Positions 11,414 to 23,005 of a DNA stretch of 64,000 bases are shown here, piece after piece. Each line of letters opens with the position of its first letter. Positions within the stretch are counted from its first letter, which is position 1. This stretch comes from Bagarius yarrelli (lineage: Eukaryota > Chordata > Actinopteri > Siluriformes > Sisoridae). Under the pieces are notes generated by a model. The model was given only the letters and a program-made list of their open reading frames with translations. It did no database searches and was not told where the DNA came from. The position numbers were made by a program, and so were the translations under genes. The stretch is taken from positions 288,148-352,147 of the forward strand of contig VCAZ01000096.1 of NCBI GenBank assembly GCA_005784505.1. Reading direction: 5' to 3'.

Positions 11414-11562
11414 CTATATTATTAACACAGGGTTTATACAGCTCTGTGGTGTAAACCGTCGGGTCCCGGACTTTCCCCTCACTTAATTGTAAGATTACTT
11501 TATTTTATTTAACACTCATATATTATTTATTCTAAAAGAGGTAAGCTATTATAATATAATAA

Positions 11563-11690
11563 TAATAATAATAATATTCAATTCATTGTCATTGTGCAAG
11601 GTCATGTACAGAGCCAATGAAATGCTTTTTTTTCTTTTTTCTTTTTTTTTTTTTTTTTTTTTTTTTTCGCATATCCCATCATATTCCATT
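11563..11690 (-). repeat. SINE 3' fragment (second SINE type)
   Basis: Antisense piece with ATTCAATTCATTGTCATTGT, GTACAGAGCCAATGAAATGC and CGCATATCCCATC, interrupted by a long T-rich run. The same order occurs in the complete SINE at 48440-48712. Confidence 0.65.
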
Positions 11691-12790
11691 ATCTGGCAAC
11701 CTCTTCAGTTTGGGACATGCCTTAAAAAATTCAGTATTATTTCCTATTTCTATTGATGTCAACTTAAGTCGCTGTGTTTTTTACACTGTTTAAAAAAATT
11801 AACTACTCTCTTATTTTTATCTTTTTCGTTTTCTAAAAGATTTCCTGTCTCATCTTTAATTCCTTTTATGTATCTGTTTTCTCTCTATGTATCTTTAATT
11901 GTTTAATAACATTACTTGGGTTACCCTGAGTTATATTTTGTGTCGACTCCAGCTTGAATTTGCAGATTTAAAAATTTTTCATCAATGATTTTGATTAATT
12001 CTAATTTTATTTTTTGTATCTGGTCATCATCGTCCCCCTTCCTGGTTTAATTGGTTTGTAATCCTGATAAACGTTTTGTTGATTTGTTATAATATTTGAT
12101 TGATTTTTGTTGCCTTAGTGACCTATATTTTTGGTTTAAAAAGGTTGTTATTTGTATTATAAAAACATTCTCCATTTCTAGATGCAATCTTGTCAAGACA
12201 CTTTCATTCTTTTGATATTTTCTTTGAGATCGCAACTTGCTTATTCTTCAAATATTCAGTACGATAATAAAGCATGTTAATCGAGTTATATCCTATCTAT
12301 TATAGTTCTGGTATTTTTGTAAATTCCTGTGTGTCCGATATCATTTGAAAACTTCACCCTAAAAGTGTCTTTCATATCGCATGTGTCACAGACTCTTTTT
12401 AAAATCTTTCCTTCTCTAGTTATGTTTTTATGGTTATTAGATCTTTCTCATCAGTAACTGTATTAAAATCACCACACAATATGACATTAAAACAAACCTT
12501 TCATAATTTCATTTTGCTAGCCCTGTCCGGAGGAGTATATCAATTAATAATACAGAATTTGTAATTTTGTAAATAGCAATCCACCATTAATAGTCTTCTG
12601 GGAATTATCTCTCTCTCTGTAGTATTTTTACATCCTTTTTAAAGAAAATGGCTTCACCGTCAGCGTGATTGTCAACTATAGATATCAAGACTTTTCTTGA
12701 TTTTTTCCATGTTTTTTTTAATTTTTACTTTGATTTCTTCAATTTCATCTAAACTAGTCATTAAAATAATACAATCGATAAAACTTTATC
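11691..12790 (-). mobile_element. L1-like LINE endonuclease region, degenerate
   Basis: On the minus strand near 12495-12430 a frame reads VILCGDFNTVTDEKDLI, a recognisable APE endonuclease GDFN block. Lysine/asparagine-rich frames follow downstream to about 11700, in several frames with many stops. The low-complexity Lys/Asn/Ile style is typical of fish L1-type elements. No RT core remains. Clade assignment is tentative. Confidence 0.45.
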
Positions 12791-12835
12791 TGAGTTTCTG
12801 AGTTTAACTAACTGATCTACACAGCCTGAACTGAT

Positions 12836-12915
12836 TTACAGTTTCTTTCCTCAAACCATCAGGCTGCTCAACACACAGAACTGAACTACCTCAACACACA
12901 CACACACACACATTC
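12836..12915 (+). mobile_element. Rex1/CR1-like LINE 3' scrap with CA run
   Basis: ACCATCAGGCTGCTCAACAC preceded by TTTCTTTCCTCAA matches the end of the LINE at 32520-33722 (same motif at 33195), followed by a (CA)n run. Confidence 0.6.
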
Positions 12916-13531
12916 CTGTATGACACTCAATGTGAGGACCGGGTAAATTAACCCATGAAAGTGAGGACCATTCTGGCTTAGAGGTAAATTAATAATTTCT
13001 GGCACTTTAATTTTTTCTTTTTAATAACCTCAAATTCTAATAAAAACTAATAAAAAAGTTAAAAAAAAAGTATTTTAGGACTGTGTGAGGACATTCTAGT
13101 TTGTTTGGGGGGGCGCTATTATTCTATTTAAATTAATTATTATTTTTTTAATAAATTTTTTTCTAAATTTTTTTTCATTTTTTAGTTATTCAGTATGAAG
13201 CTGCTTTTAAAAAAATCTGTATCGTCTAAAGCACTGATAGATTAGAGGTGACTTTAGAAATGACCTGCAGTTTTCAAAGTGACATTAAAAATAGTCTTAA
13301 TGTTTTTATTTTAAATAAAATAAAAAGACCAGCGGTTTGATATAAAACATACCGTTATAAACATAACAGTAAAAAAAATGTGTGCAACAACTGTTGCAGT
13401 ATAAAAAAAACAGTGTTTAACAGAAGTCACAGTAACAGAAACGGTGTAACAAAAAAACAACAAAAAACAACTGTTTAACACCAGTCACATTAACAGAAAC
13501 AGTGTAACAATTCAAAAAAAACCCAGCAACT

Positions 13532-13560
13532 TCAGTCCAGGGTCCTTATTCTGGGTGTCT
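13532..13560 (-). CDS. Exon 5 (terminal) of the minus-strand gene
   Basis: Acceptor preceded by a strong pyrimidine tract (TTTTTCTTTTTGTTTGTAG). The first two bases complete a Glu codon from exon 4; then come TPRIRTLD and a TGA stop at 13534-13532. The 3' UTR continues downward. Confidence 0.6.
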
Positions 13561-16500
13561 CTACAAACAAAAAGAAAAACATGAGGGGTCTATAATCATA
13601 CAGAAACAGACCCAAATGGTGCTTTACTTAAACTGCTTTTCCTTAGTCACAGAAAGCAGATAAACATAAATCATTTAGTCAAACATTAATTTTATCCTTA
13701 GAAACCCTTTGTCTTGTAAAGTACCAGCAGCAGCTCTAATGAATTCATCATTAAATGTAGTTTTAATCTTCGGACCTATAAAAAGTCTTTTTTTAAACAT
13801 CCACCATGTTTCTGAGCTCATTTACTTAATCGAACCTGTGACATCACACCGGCAAATTGAATTTACATATGACCATCCCAAGAGTCCGATATCGACCAAT
13901 AGTTATAGGTCACACCATAGGCCCCGCCCACTAGCATTCAGTCAGTCTTTTAACAGACTTTCGACTCTGGATGTGCGGATTGGTTCAGGTACTGCTGGGG
14001 TTCCACAGGAGATTTTACACAGCATCTACGCCTAAAGCCAACAATCCCAATAATACGAATAAAAGAGTTAATAAATGCATTAATGCAAATGTTTATCGAT
14101 CCCATCAACTGCAATTTACTGTAATCTGATTAGTGATAAACGTTAACAAATATAAAGTTAATAGATGTGTTTTGGTCGTGTTTTCAATAATAAACAAGTA
14201 ACAAATATAAAGAGAGAAAAAAACACTCAAGAATAAAACTTTACACTAAGCATTACTTCACCTCCACTTTTGAGGAAACACTGAAAAATGAGAAACTTCA
14301 CTAAGAGTAATTCAGTGATGCCTTTAGACTCGAACCCTATCGTATATTTCTCTGATCTGACCCAGAAAAGCATTAGTAACTGTTACTCAGCAAATCGTCG
14401 GCTGTTGTTGGACTTTTAACATTAATGTGTACCGAAGTGCTGGAAATAAAATGTGACCTCTAAAGTAAAAATGACTAAAAAACTGCAACCTGACCGTCTG
14501 CTTAAAGTATGAAACACAACCATTAGCGTCCTGTAACTAGAGGACAGTGTTTATGCTTATTGTTACTTTAAGAGAAACACTATTTAACTTACCTTTATCA
14601 TCTAAACCCCCATCCTCATTGCGTCGGGCAGTTACTGGGGGACGAGCGGTCAGAACGTCCACCTGAAAACACAATATATCAAACCTCATCATCTGATGCT
14701 GCTATTGTTAGCAGATAACACAAACATACACAACAAGATTTACCAAAAGCACATCGTTAAATAGAAACGTCTTCCGATAAACAACTTTCCCGTAAATTTA
14801 TTTATAAATTATCATATGGTAAATTGAATCAATCTTACATTAATTAATTAATTATAAACCGCTTCAGTTTGCAGTGCTGCTGTGTATCTGACTGCGGGTT
14901 CACACACACACTCTATCTGCAGTGTGTACGCAGTGTGTGGTTATTTCTGTTAGCTGCTATAAAGTGTTCACACTGCACAGGTTTCTGTAGGAGGGGATTT
15001 TAATTCACAGCTATTTTAAAACTGTTTCTATAGACGACCGGAAAACCATTAAAATCTTACCTTTAGCTTCTTCTGTTTCTTTCTCTCTGGTGTTTCTCCC
15101 TCTGTCTGTCTCTCCGGTGTTTCTCTGTCTCCTTGGTGTTGCTCCCTTTGTCTCGTCAGTGTTTCTACCTCTGTCTGTCTCTCCGGTGTTTCTCTGTCTC
15201 CTTGGTGTTGCTCCCTTTGTCTCGTCAGTGTTTCTCCCTCTGTCTGTCGCTCCGGTGTGTCTCTGTCTCTTCTGTGTTTTTTCCTTTGTCTCGTCAGTGT
15301 TTCTTCCTCTGTCTGTCTCTCCAGAGTGTCTCTGTCTCTTCGGTGTTGCTCCCTTTGTCTCGTCAGTGTTTCTCCCTCTGTCTGTCTCTCCGGTGTTTCT
15401 CTGTCTCCTTGGTGTTGCTCCCTTAGTCTCGTCAGTGTTTCTCCCTCTGTCTGTCTCTCCGGTGTTTCTCTGTCTCCTCTGTGTTGCTCCCTTTGTCTCT
15501 TCAGTGTTTCTTCTCCCTCTGTCTGTCTCTCTCCGGTGTGTTTCTTCTCTGTCTCCTTGGTGTTGCTCCCTTTGTCTCATCAGTGTTTCTCCCTCTGTCT
15601 GTCTCTCCGGTGTTTCTCTGTCTCCTCTGTGTTTCTCCCTTTGTCTTTTCAGTGTTTCTCTCTCTGTTTGTCTCTTTAGTGTTTCTCTGTCTCTTCTTCT
15701 GTGTTTCTTCCTCTGTCTCTTTAGTGTTTCTCTCACTGTCTGTCTTTTCAGTGTTTTTCTCTTTGTCTGTCTCAGTTTTTCTTTGTCTGTCTCTTCAGTG
15801 TTTTTCTCTCTGTCTGTCTCTTCAGTGTTTTTCTCTCTGTCTGTCTCTTCAGTATTTTTCTCTCTTGTCTCTCTTTTTCTGTCTCGTCAGTCTTTCTCTC
15901 TCTGTCTGTCTCTTCACTGTTTTTCTCTCTGTCTGTCTCGTCAGTGTTTCTCTCTTTTTCTGTCTCGTCAGTCTTTCTCTCTCTGTCTGTCTCTTCACTG
16001 TTTTTCTCTCTGTCTGTCTCTTCAGTGCTATTCTCACTGTCTGTCTCTTTAGTGTTTTTCTCTCTGTCTGTCTCGTCAGTATTCTCATTGTTTTCTCTCT
16101 CTTTGTCCGTCTCGTCATTGTTTCTCTCTCTCTGTCTGTCTGTCTCCAGTGTCTCTGTTTCTCTCGTCAGTGTTTCTCTGTTTTTTTTTCTTCTCTCTCA
16201 GTTTTCTTTTTCTGTCTCGTCAGTCTGTTTTTCTTTCTCTCTGTCTCTCTCAGTGTTTGTCTCTCTGTCTGTTTCTCTCTCTCTTTCAGTGTTTTTCTCT
16301 CTGTCTGTTTTTTCTCTCTGTCTGTCTCTTCAGTGTTTTTTCTCTCTTGTCTGTCTCTTCAGTATTTTTTTCTTTCCTGTCTCTGTCTGTCTCTTCAGTG
16401 CTATTCTCACTGTCTGTCTCTTTAGTGTTTTTTCTCTCTGTCTGTCTCTCGTCAGTATTCTCTTCTCGTTGTCCTGTCTCGTCATTGTTTCTCTCTCTGT

Positions 16501-18718
16501 CTGTCTGTCCAGTGTTTTTCTCTCTGTCTGTCTCGTCAGTGTTTCTCTCTTTTTCTGTCTCGTCAGTCTTTCTCTCTCTGTCTGTCTCATCAGTTTTTTT
16601 CAGGTTTTTCTCTCTCTGTCTTCTCTTCAGTGTTTTTCTGTCTCCTTGTTTTTGTTCTATTTTTCTGTCTCTTCAGTGTTTCTCTTCTGTCTTTCACTCG
16701 TCTGTTTCAGTGTTTTTCCTTTTTTTCTTGTTTCGTCCTTTTCTTCAGTTTTTTCTCTCTCTGTCTGTCTCTTCAGTGTTTTTCTCTCTGTCTGTCTCGT
16801 CAGTGTTTCTCTCTTTTTCTGTCTCTTCAGTGTTTCTCTCTCTGTCTGTCTCGTCAGTGTTTTTCTCTGTGTTCTTTCTCAGTGTTGTTCTCTTTGTCGG
16901 TGTCTGTCTCGTCAGTGTTTTTTCTTTGATCTCTTCTTTTTTCTCCAATGTCTGTCTCTTCAGTGTTTTTTTCTCTCTGTCTGAGGTTTCTCTTTGTCTG
17001 TCTCTCGTCAGTGTTTCTCTCTCTGTCTGTCTCGTCAGTGTTTCTCCCTCTGTCTGTCTCTCCAGTGTTTCTCTCTCTCTCTGTCTCGTCAGTGTTTCTC
17101 TCTCTGTCTGTCTGTCATGTCTGTCTGTCTCTTCAGTCTGTTTCAGGTGTTTTCTCTCTCTGTCTGTCTCGTCAGTGTTTCTCTCTCTGTCTGTCTCTTC
17201 AGTGTTTATTTCTAGGACTGTATAGCCAGTGTTTATTTCTAGAACTGTCCCTTCAGTGTTTCTCTCTTTGTCTGTCTCTTCAGTGTTTCTTTCTCTTTCT
17301 GTCTCGTCAGTGTTTATTTCTATGTCTGTCTCATCAGTGTTTATTTCTATGTCTGTATCGTCAGTGTTTCTCTCTCTCTATCTCGTCAGTGTTTCTCTCT
17401 CTGTCTGTCCCTTCATTGTTTCTCTCTCTGTCTTTCTTGTCAGTGTTTCTCTCTCCGTCTTTCTCTTCCATGACTTTCACCTATAAAGGATTAAAAACAA
17501 TGAAATACGAGTGCTAAACTGTCCAAAACTCTTACATGAGTGTTATAATCCAGTAGTAGAAGGTTGTACAGACAGAAAGTTAACAGTTCTCTTAATGTTT
17601 TCAGTGGCTAAAATCAGCACTGATCCAGCTGTAACCTCGACTAACTAAACTCTATTGTACAGTGTTAACATTTGTTACGTATTTTAGTGACTATTAACAT
17701 TAACTAACTGCAGAACTCAACTCAAAAGCTGCATTAGTTGACATTAGAAACGAAATAAACTAACAATAAAAAGTTGTACATTCTGAAATCCTGTAACATT
17801 CTGATATACTACAGTATCAGCTGTGGTGTTTGATGGCTAGTTTGACACTTTCACCCAATTAATGGCCGTGTGACGACCTTAAACCCCCTCGAGAAAATGT
17901 TAAAACTAATCCGGTGGACAGAACAGCGATGTCACTGATGTTTGTTTGCTGCTAGCTACCGTTTAGCAGGTGAACGCAGGTTACTGAACGTGTCACGGAT
18001 CAATGATGTAAAACTCCAGACGAGTCGTCTTGTGTATGTCTGTTATTTATACATTATAATAACAGACATCCTACCTGCCCTAATAACAATGTGAAACTGC
18101 TGCTGTAATTAGGGTTTAATTGTAGATTAGTTATAATGTAATTGTAGATTAGTTATAATTTAATTGTAGATTAGTTAAGCATTAATTAACACATATAAGT
18201 AAATCTGAATTTTCAGAGTGTGTTAAAGATCTTCTACTATCTTCACAGTCTGGATCAGTTTCTCTACTCCAGCCTACAGTGTGACTGATCTAACAAACAT
18301 CAGGAGAAATCTAGAACTAATAACTCAGATTATAATGGTGGATTTATCACAAAGAATCTCGCTTGTTCTAAAAATCAATTATTCTTTTATTCTAATTATA
18401 TAAAGATTCCGGATCTTCAATCAATCAGTATTTTATCACTTTGTGCTATTTAACAATTGCTTATTAATTAGTTTCTAAAGACTACTAAACGAGGGGGGAC
18501 GTGGTGGTTCATGGTTTAGGTGCCAACCAGAAGATTGTGGGTTCGATTCCCCGCTCCACCAAGCTACCATTGGGCCCCTGAGCAAGGTCCCTTAACCCCC
18601 GAATGCTCAGTTGTATAAGAGAGATAAATGTAAGTGGCTCTGGATAATAACGTCTGCTAAACAGTGTGAATGTAAATGATTAGATAAAGACACATACCGG
18701 TGCTGACTTTCTCTCCAT
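13532..18718 (-). CDS. Unrecognised five-exon gene with a minisatellite-encoded exon
   Basis: Minus-strand gene inferred from five pieces with consensus splice sites in order: non-coding exon 1 (ends 19804), exon 2 with the ATG (18724-18698), exon 3 (17480-15061), exon 4 (14662-14593) and terminal exon 5 (13560 to the stop at 13532). The conceptual product begins MERKSAP, continues VKVMEEKDGERNTDKK, passes through a very hydrophilic Arg/Glu/Asp/Thr repeat, ends exon 3 with KKQKKLK, then VDVLTARPPVTARRNEDGG and finally ETPRIRTLD. Only one frame of exon 4 is open, and it is phase-compatible with KKQKKLK and with exon 5. Exon 3 as assembled has frame-changing indels (2420 bp, not a multiple of 3), so the full frame is not continuous. 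I do not recognise the family. It has no hydrophobic segment; the basic cluster suggests a nuclear or RNA/DNA-associated protein (inference only). A polyadenylation signal on this strand is plausible near 13305. Confidence 0.6.
14593..14662 (-). CDS. Exon 4 of the minus-strand gene
   Basis: Seventy bases between TTTTCAG and the donor AAAG|GTAAGT. Frame 0 is open and reads VDVLTARPPVTARR then NEDGGLDDK; the other two frames have stops. It ends in phase 1, matching exon 5. Confidence 0.65.
15061..17480 (-). CDS. Exon 3: minisatellite exon (27-bp and 69-bp units)
   Basis: Acceptor CCTTTATAG|GTGAAAG at the high-coordinate end, donor CTAAAG|GTAAGA at the low end. Nearly the whole 2.4 kb is tandem repeats. 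The upper part has a unit near 27 bp encoding DETDRERNT on the minus strand. The lower part (about 15090-15560) has a 69-bp higher-order unit encoding ETPERQTE...TRQREQHQGDR-type repeats. The + strand is strongly pyrimidine-rich (GTGTTTCTCTCTCTGTCTGT), so long Ser/Leu/Phe-rich open frames appear there; they are shadows. Short frame-shifting units, for example near 17365, break the minus frame. The unique 5' edge (VKVMEEKDGERNTDKK) and 3' edge (KKQKKLK) suggest that an ordinary charged exon expanded. Confidence 0.6.
18489..18680 (+). repeat. tRNA-derived SINE, complete
   Basis: The head reads ACGTGGTGGTTCATGGTTTA (A-box-like), then GATTGTGGGTTCGATTCCCC (B box), a GGGCCCCTGAGCAAGGTCCC body and the TAAGTGGCTCTGGATAATAA / CGTCTGCTAAA tail ending in ATGTAAATGA. 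It lies in intron 2 of the minus-strand gene, in opposite orientation to it. Confidence 0.85.
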
Positions 18719-18724
18719 CGCTTC
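18698..18724 (-). CDS. Exon 2 (27-bp microexon with start codon)
   Basis: GTGTGCAG acceptor, GAAGCG, then ATG at 18718-18716 and six more codons (ERKSAP) before the donor CG|GTATGT. It ends in phase 0 and joins exon 3 in frame. The start is chosen because no ATG is visible in exon 1. Confidence 0.6.
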
Positions 18725-19235
18725 CTGCACACCAAAGAGAGGATTCAGAAATAAAATATTGATTTTAAATTCAATTATTTCCAAAATTAAATCAATAATC
18801 AATAAACAGAAAATTTTACATGACAAAAATCATTAGTTTAAATATAATTGGATAACTGATATATTTATTTATTGTATTTTCTCACACAGAAGCTGAAACA
18901 AAGGTGATAAACTGACAGTTGAGATTCAGTCGGTGTGTGTTTTTCTGTTCGGTTCTAATGTGTTTCTTTAACCTGGAACTGATTTTCTGATGGAAAAATC
19001 CAGAGTTTAACTACAGCGGCCTGCCCCCCTCCCCCTCCCGCGCCCCCTCCCCTTCGCATAAACTTACATAAACTTCGCAATGAAAAATTAATATTTAAAA
19101 AATAATAATTAAAGTCTAAAAACAATTAAAACATGCAAATAAAACTGCTGTGAAAACCTACCATGTGTTTAATGTGAACTAAACGGGACTCATGTTAACC
19201 TTCAGACACATTAAACTCATTTCAGTGCTGAATTA

Positions 19236-19411
19236 ACTTTATTTTCACACTATTAATTATTCACAGGAAGAAACTGCCGTCCAAACTACATTTAAAACTG
19301 TTTTACGGCATTAATCCAGTTTTTACTAATATTTAACGCTAATTAATGATTAATGCTAAGTGGGTTGTGCACGAACCGATTAGCATCCTAAACTTTTGCG
19401 TGCAGGCCGAT

Positions 19412-19452
<41 letters not shown>

Positions 19453-19787
19453 GAAAAAAAGTTTCTAGCGATATACATATGAAATAAATACGACATAAAT
19501 CTGATATAAATACTTTATTTTCACACTATTAATTATTCACAGGGAGAAACTGCCGTCCAAACTACATTTAAAACTCTGTTTTACGGCATTAATTGAGTTT
19601 TGACTAATATTTAACGCTAATTAATGATTAATGCTAAGTGGGTTGTGCACGAACCGATTAGCATCCTAAACTATTGCGTGCAGGTTTTTTTTTTTTTTAC
19701 GAAAAAAAGTTTCTAGCGATATAAATATAATATAAATACGATATAAATCTGTTATAAATACGATATAAATGTGATAAATCTGATAAA
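19236..19787. repeat. 276-bp tandem duplication with poly(T)
   Basis: ACTTTATTTTCACACTATTA starts at 19236 and again at 19512. The two copies share a GTGGGTTGTGCACGAACCGA segment, a T run (much longer in the first copy) and ACGAAAAAAAGTTTCTAGCG. They lie in intron 1 of the minus-strand gene. Confidence 0.9.
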
Positions 19788-19803
19788 TGTGCTAAACTCT
19801 TAC

Positions 19804-19950
19804 CTGGTGTCTCTGCTCGCTCCTCTGCTCGCACGGTCTGCTGCTCCGGGCCGCTGCACCCCTCACTCTTTTTTGCACGCGCGTTCAGTGCAGGTGCAGA
19901 CGGGTGGGTTGGGCCAACGCGACTTTCTGTTAAAGCTTCGTTTGGAGTTC
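19804..19950 (-). promoter_or_regulatory. Non-coding exon 1 and promoter region of the minus-strand gene
   Basis: The exon ends at a consensus donor, ACACCAG|GTAAGAG (minus strand, junction 19804/19803). It is GC-rich with several CpGs (CGCGCGT near 19880), unlike its AT-rich surroundings, which suggests a 5' UTR and promoter. The 5' boundary near 19950 is a guess; no clear TATA box is seen. Confidence 0.5.
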
Positions 19951-19989
19951 AATACTGAGTGACTGCAGCTTTTTACTACAGTGTTTACA

Positions 19990-20290
19990 TATTACACCGA
20001 GATTCACTGCATTATCATTAGACTCACTGCATTATAATTCGATTCACTGGATTATTAATCGATTCACTGGATTATTATTCGATTCACTGGATTATTATTC
20101 GATTCACTGGATTATTGTTATTATTTGATTCACTGCATTAATATCATATTTACTGGATTATTAATAAATTTACTAGAGTAATATTATATTAACTTGATTA
20201 TTATTCGATTCACTGGATTTTTATTCAATTCACTGGATTATTGTTATTATTTGTTTCACTGCATTATTGTCATATTTACTGGATTATTAT
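19990..20290. repeat. 20-bp minisatellite
   Basis: Imperfect tandem copies of GATTCACTGGATTATTATTC, with variants GCATTA and longer linkers. It lies just upstream of exon 1 of the minus-strand gene. Confidence 0.85.
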
Positions 20291-22030
20291 AGTTACAGTT
20301 CAGCTCTTTATATTTAATCCTGCATTTACAGTTGAATACAGTATGTACAGTATATGAGCAGCGAAGGACTCAGTATTAATACACTGTTAAACAATGTGTA
20401 TATTATATAGAGAGCACATATAGGGCTGATCTCTGAATATCAATACAGCGATACATCATCATCATCATCAATATCTCCTGACGAAGCACATCTCCATACA
20501 GCTGCTACCGTAACTACTGCTACTGCTACTGTCACACTTTATTTATTATCACATGCCATTTTAGCAATCATTAAATGACACAGACAACAAAATTAACATC
20601 AAAAACCTGACAAGTTTGGGTTTTACTTTGACACCCTGGTGAGTCACACCATGTGCAGGAACCGTAAAGCACGTTCAGAACCACTAAGAACCTGTCTCTG
20701 CACAGCAGTCATCTGAGCAGCAGTTATTGATGTCCTGCTACATATCATATTGTGTCTTTTTGTATAGTGATGTCTGTCATACCGGGACACTGTTGGTGAT
20801 ACACAGCATGTCTCCATGGCAGGATCCATACCATGCTGAGGATGCTTAGCTTCATTGTATAACCTCAATGGGTAGTTAGTTTGTAGGTGTATATATAAAC
20901 CCAGCGTAGTTACTATGTCACATAGACATTCACTGACTTTGTTCAGCTCCTGTGGAGCCACAAGGTCTTCATATATCCAACTACAGGTCATGTGTGTGAC
21001 TGAAAAGATGCAATGGGACACACAGCTTTCCCTGTACCGGGGCCTTGAGTGTGTTTAACACTGTGCAGTTTCTTTTAATAGACTTTAATATTAGACGCCA
21101 TTGGACACAATTGACACTTTTAGTTCATCAATCATATAACTATAAAGGAAAACTGGCTTAGTTTGTGACACCAGTTCAGCTTTATCACTGATCTCACTGC
21201 CCTCACACTCTTCTATAAGAACTCCACAGAGTTGGACAAAGACACCACCATTTTCTACAGAACTGCTGCATTCATTAAATTAACTCCATTAATAGCTGAT
21301 GATTGTTTATAATTAAACTAAGACCTTGTGCTTAACAGTGACAGACTGATAAACACTGGAAACGGTATTGTAGAAACTTTACCTGTACAGATAAAGCTGA
21401 TTTAACTGAAGACTGTGGAGCTCCTGCGACAAACCGAGATCTTTCCCTAAACCTCAGCAAGCAGTTTAACCAACTCAAACCAATGGCATCATTCATCCCA
21501 TATCTAAATGTCCTCATGGATCATGTGTTTAGGCCTCATGTGATAAATCACACATCAGCAGTTTATGTTCAGAGGTCAAATGGATCAATTTTAAACTGAA
21601 ACTATTTGCACTCACCCCAGAAAGTGTGTATGAGTGTGAGACACTATTGAGAACTATTGAAACAGGATTCATTCGATATGGAGAGCTGGAGTAAATTATG
21701 GTGTCCAGTGATTTAAGTCTTATCTTTCTGTGTCCTCTCAGTGATTATTACAGTGGAGTTTACAGATTACAGCAATTTTCACCTTCTGTAAAAAGGCCTG
21801 GGAAATATAGCTTGGGTAAAGGTGCTCCTGTGAGAACAGACCAGCTGTAAATATGGACAGTGACCTTAGCAATTAATGGCACCCCTGGATAAGGATAATG
21901 TGGTTTTAGGCTTCTAATAAATTCATTAATTTTTAAAACATTATATAACCACAAAGTTAAAAAAGAGAAAAATCCAACCTTTAACTGAAGTGCAGTTCTT
22001 CAGTGGGAGAAAAATAAGACAGTGCATTGT
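20291..22030. other. Spacer, no gene recognised
   Basis: Only short, unconvincing frames. A short (CAT)n run lies near 20455. No repeat family recognised. Confidence 0.5.
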
Positions 22031-22144
22031 AAGGTTCTTGTTTTATGTTCATGTTTTTTATTATTAAGCTATGCTAGCTAGCTAAGCTGTCCAAGTCAGT
22101 TTCTGTTTGATGCTTCAATTCCTGTTTTGTCCCCATGTTGTGAG

Positions 22145-22305
22145 ATTTTAATGTTCTTGTTTTATTTTTTTCTTGTTTCATGTTTAATGTTCATTGTCTA
22201 GCCTATGCTAGCTAGCATATCATTGCATAGCCAGCTAGCATAGCTTAGCCTAGACAATAAACATAAAAGATAAAACAAGTAAAACATAAAACAAGAAGAT
22301 AAAAA
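22145..22305. repeat. Imperfect palindrome (hairpin-forming)
   Basis: The left arm TCTAGCCTATGCTAGCTAGC at 22197 and the right arm AGCTAGCATAGCTTAGCCTA near 22232 are inverted. The outer arms CTTGTTTTATTTTTTTCTTG and AAAACAAGTAAAACATAAAA are also complementary. The centre is near 22225. It may be a foldback MITE. Confidence 0.8.
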
Positions 22306-22319
22306 TCTTACACATGTCT

Positions 22320-22640
22320 CCCTGTCCTGTGCTTCCCCATGTCCTTGTGTCTTGTTGTCATTGGATGGTTGTAATGTGTTGATTATTGTTCTTAACTGTT
22401 CCTTGTTAGTGTTGTGTGTGGGTGTGTGAATATACAGCCTGTGTGAGTCTTGGTGGACGATTGTCTTTGTACCGCTGTGGTAAGGAGCTTGTTAAAGTTC
22501 ACATTCCTGCTAGTGTTTATTTTTAAGTCAAGTTTAGTTGAGTTTGTGTTTGTTGTTTTGTTTAGTGTCTTTATTCACTGTAAATAAACTGCAGCATTGG
22601 GTTCTATACGTCCCGTCTCAGTGGAGTGCGTTACACAATC
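22320..22640 (+). mobile_element. Possible LTR-like 3' segment
   Basis: Ends with TGTAAATAAACTGCAGCATT and GGGTTCTATACG, a polyadenylation signal followed by a short U5-like stretch. A similar GTAAATAAACTGCACTTGGG occurs at 23648. No paired copy or target duplication was found, so the call is weak. Confidence 0.3.
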
Positions 22641-22653
22641 ATCCACCACATTA

Positions 22654-22765
22654 TTTTTAAATGATGTTTTTCTGAGTATCACAGAAAGATGACAAGATCT
22701 CTAGAATGCAGGGAAAGTGTTTTAGCTTTTATGCTAGAATCAGTGAGACAGGCCTGTAGGCCTGT
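22654..22765 (+). repeat. Left arm of a 2.5-kb spaced inverted repeat
   Basis: About 110 bp whose reverse complement recurs at 25110-25226. Shared landmarks are TTTTTCTGAGTATCAC, ATGCTAGAATCAGTGAGACA and GGCCTGTAGGCCTG. Confidence 0.85.
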
Positions 22766-23005
22766 TAGAACAGGATTCGTTTTACAGGGATGGACGTTTT
22801 GTGGACTATGTGACCTGGTTGTCTTTAATGATGTGGCTTTCAAAGACATTTTCCGTCATTGACACTGTTCTGCATGAGACGCCGGGGGGGGGGGATCCCT
22901 AATCCCTGCCTGAATATCTGAATTACACTTTACAGCTAAACCGTTCCTCGTTCACTGTCGGGTTAAAAGACCAGGAACCCTGCAACTCCACACAATACAC
23001 CGCTT

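Noticed and set aside
13709..14035. 108-residue plus-strand frame
   Set aside because: No homology, no splice context, lies in an intron of the minus-strand gene; codon composition is like spacer DNA.
15090..17517. Plus-strand open frames of 314-358 residues rich in Ser, Leu, Phe and Val, looking like a membrane protein
   Set aside because: They are the antisense shadow of the pyrimidine-rich array; three frames are open at once and hydrophobicity follows from TTT/CTC codons.
20644..21021. 125-residue minus-strand frame
   Set aside because: No domain recognised and no promoter or splice context; length is within chance for this base composition.
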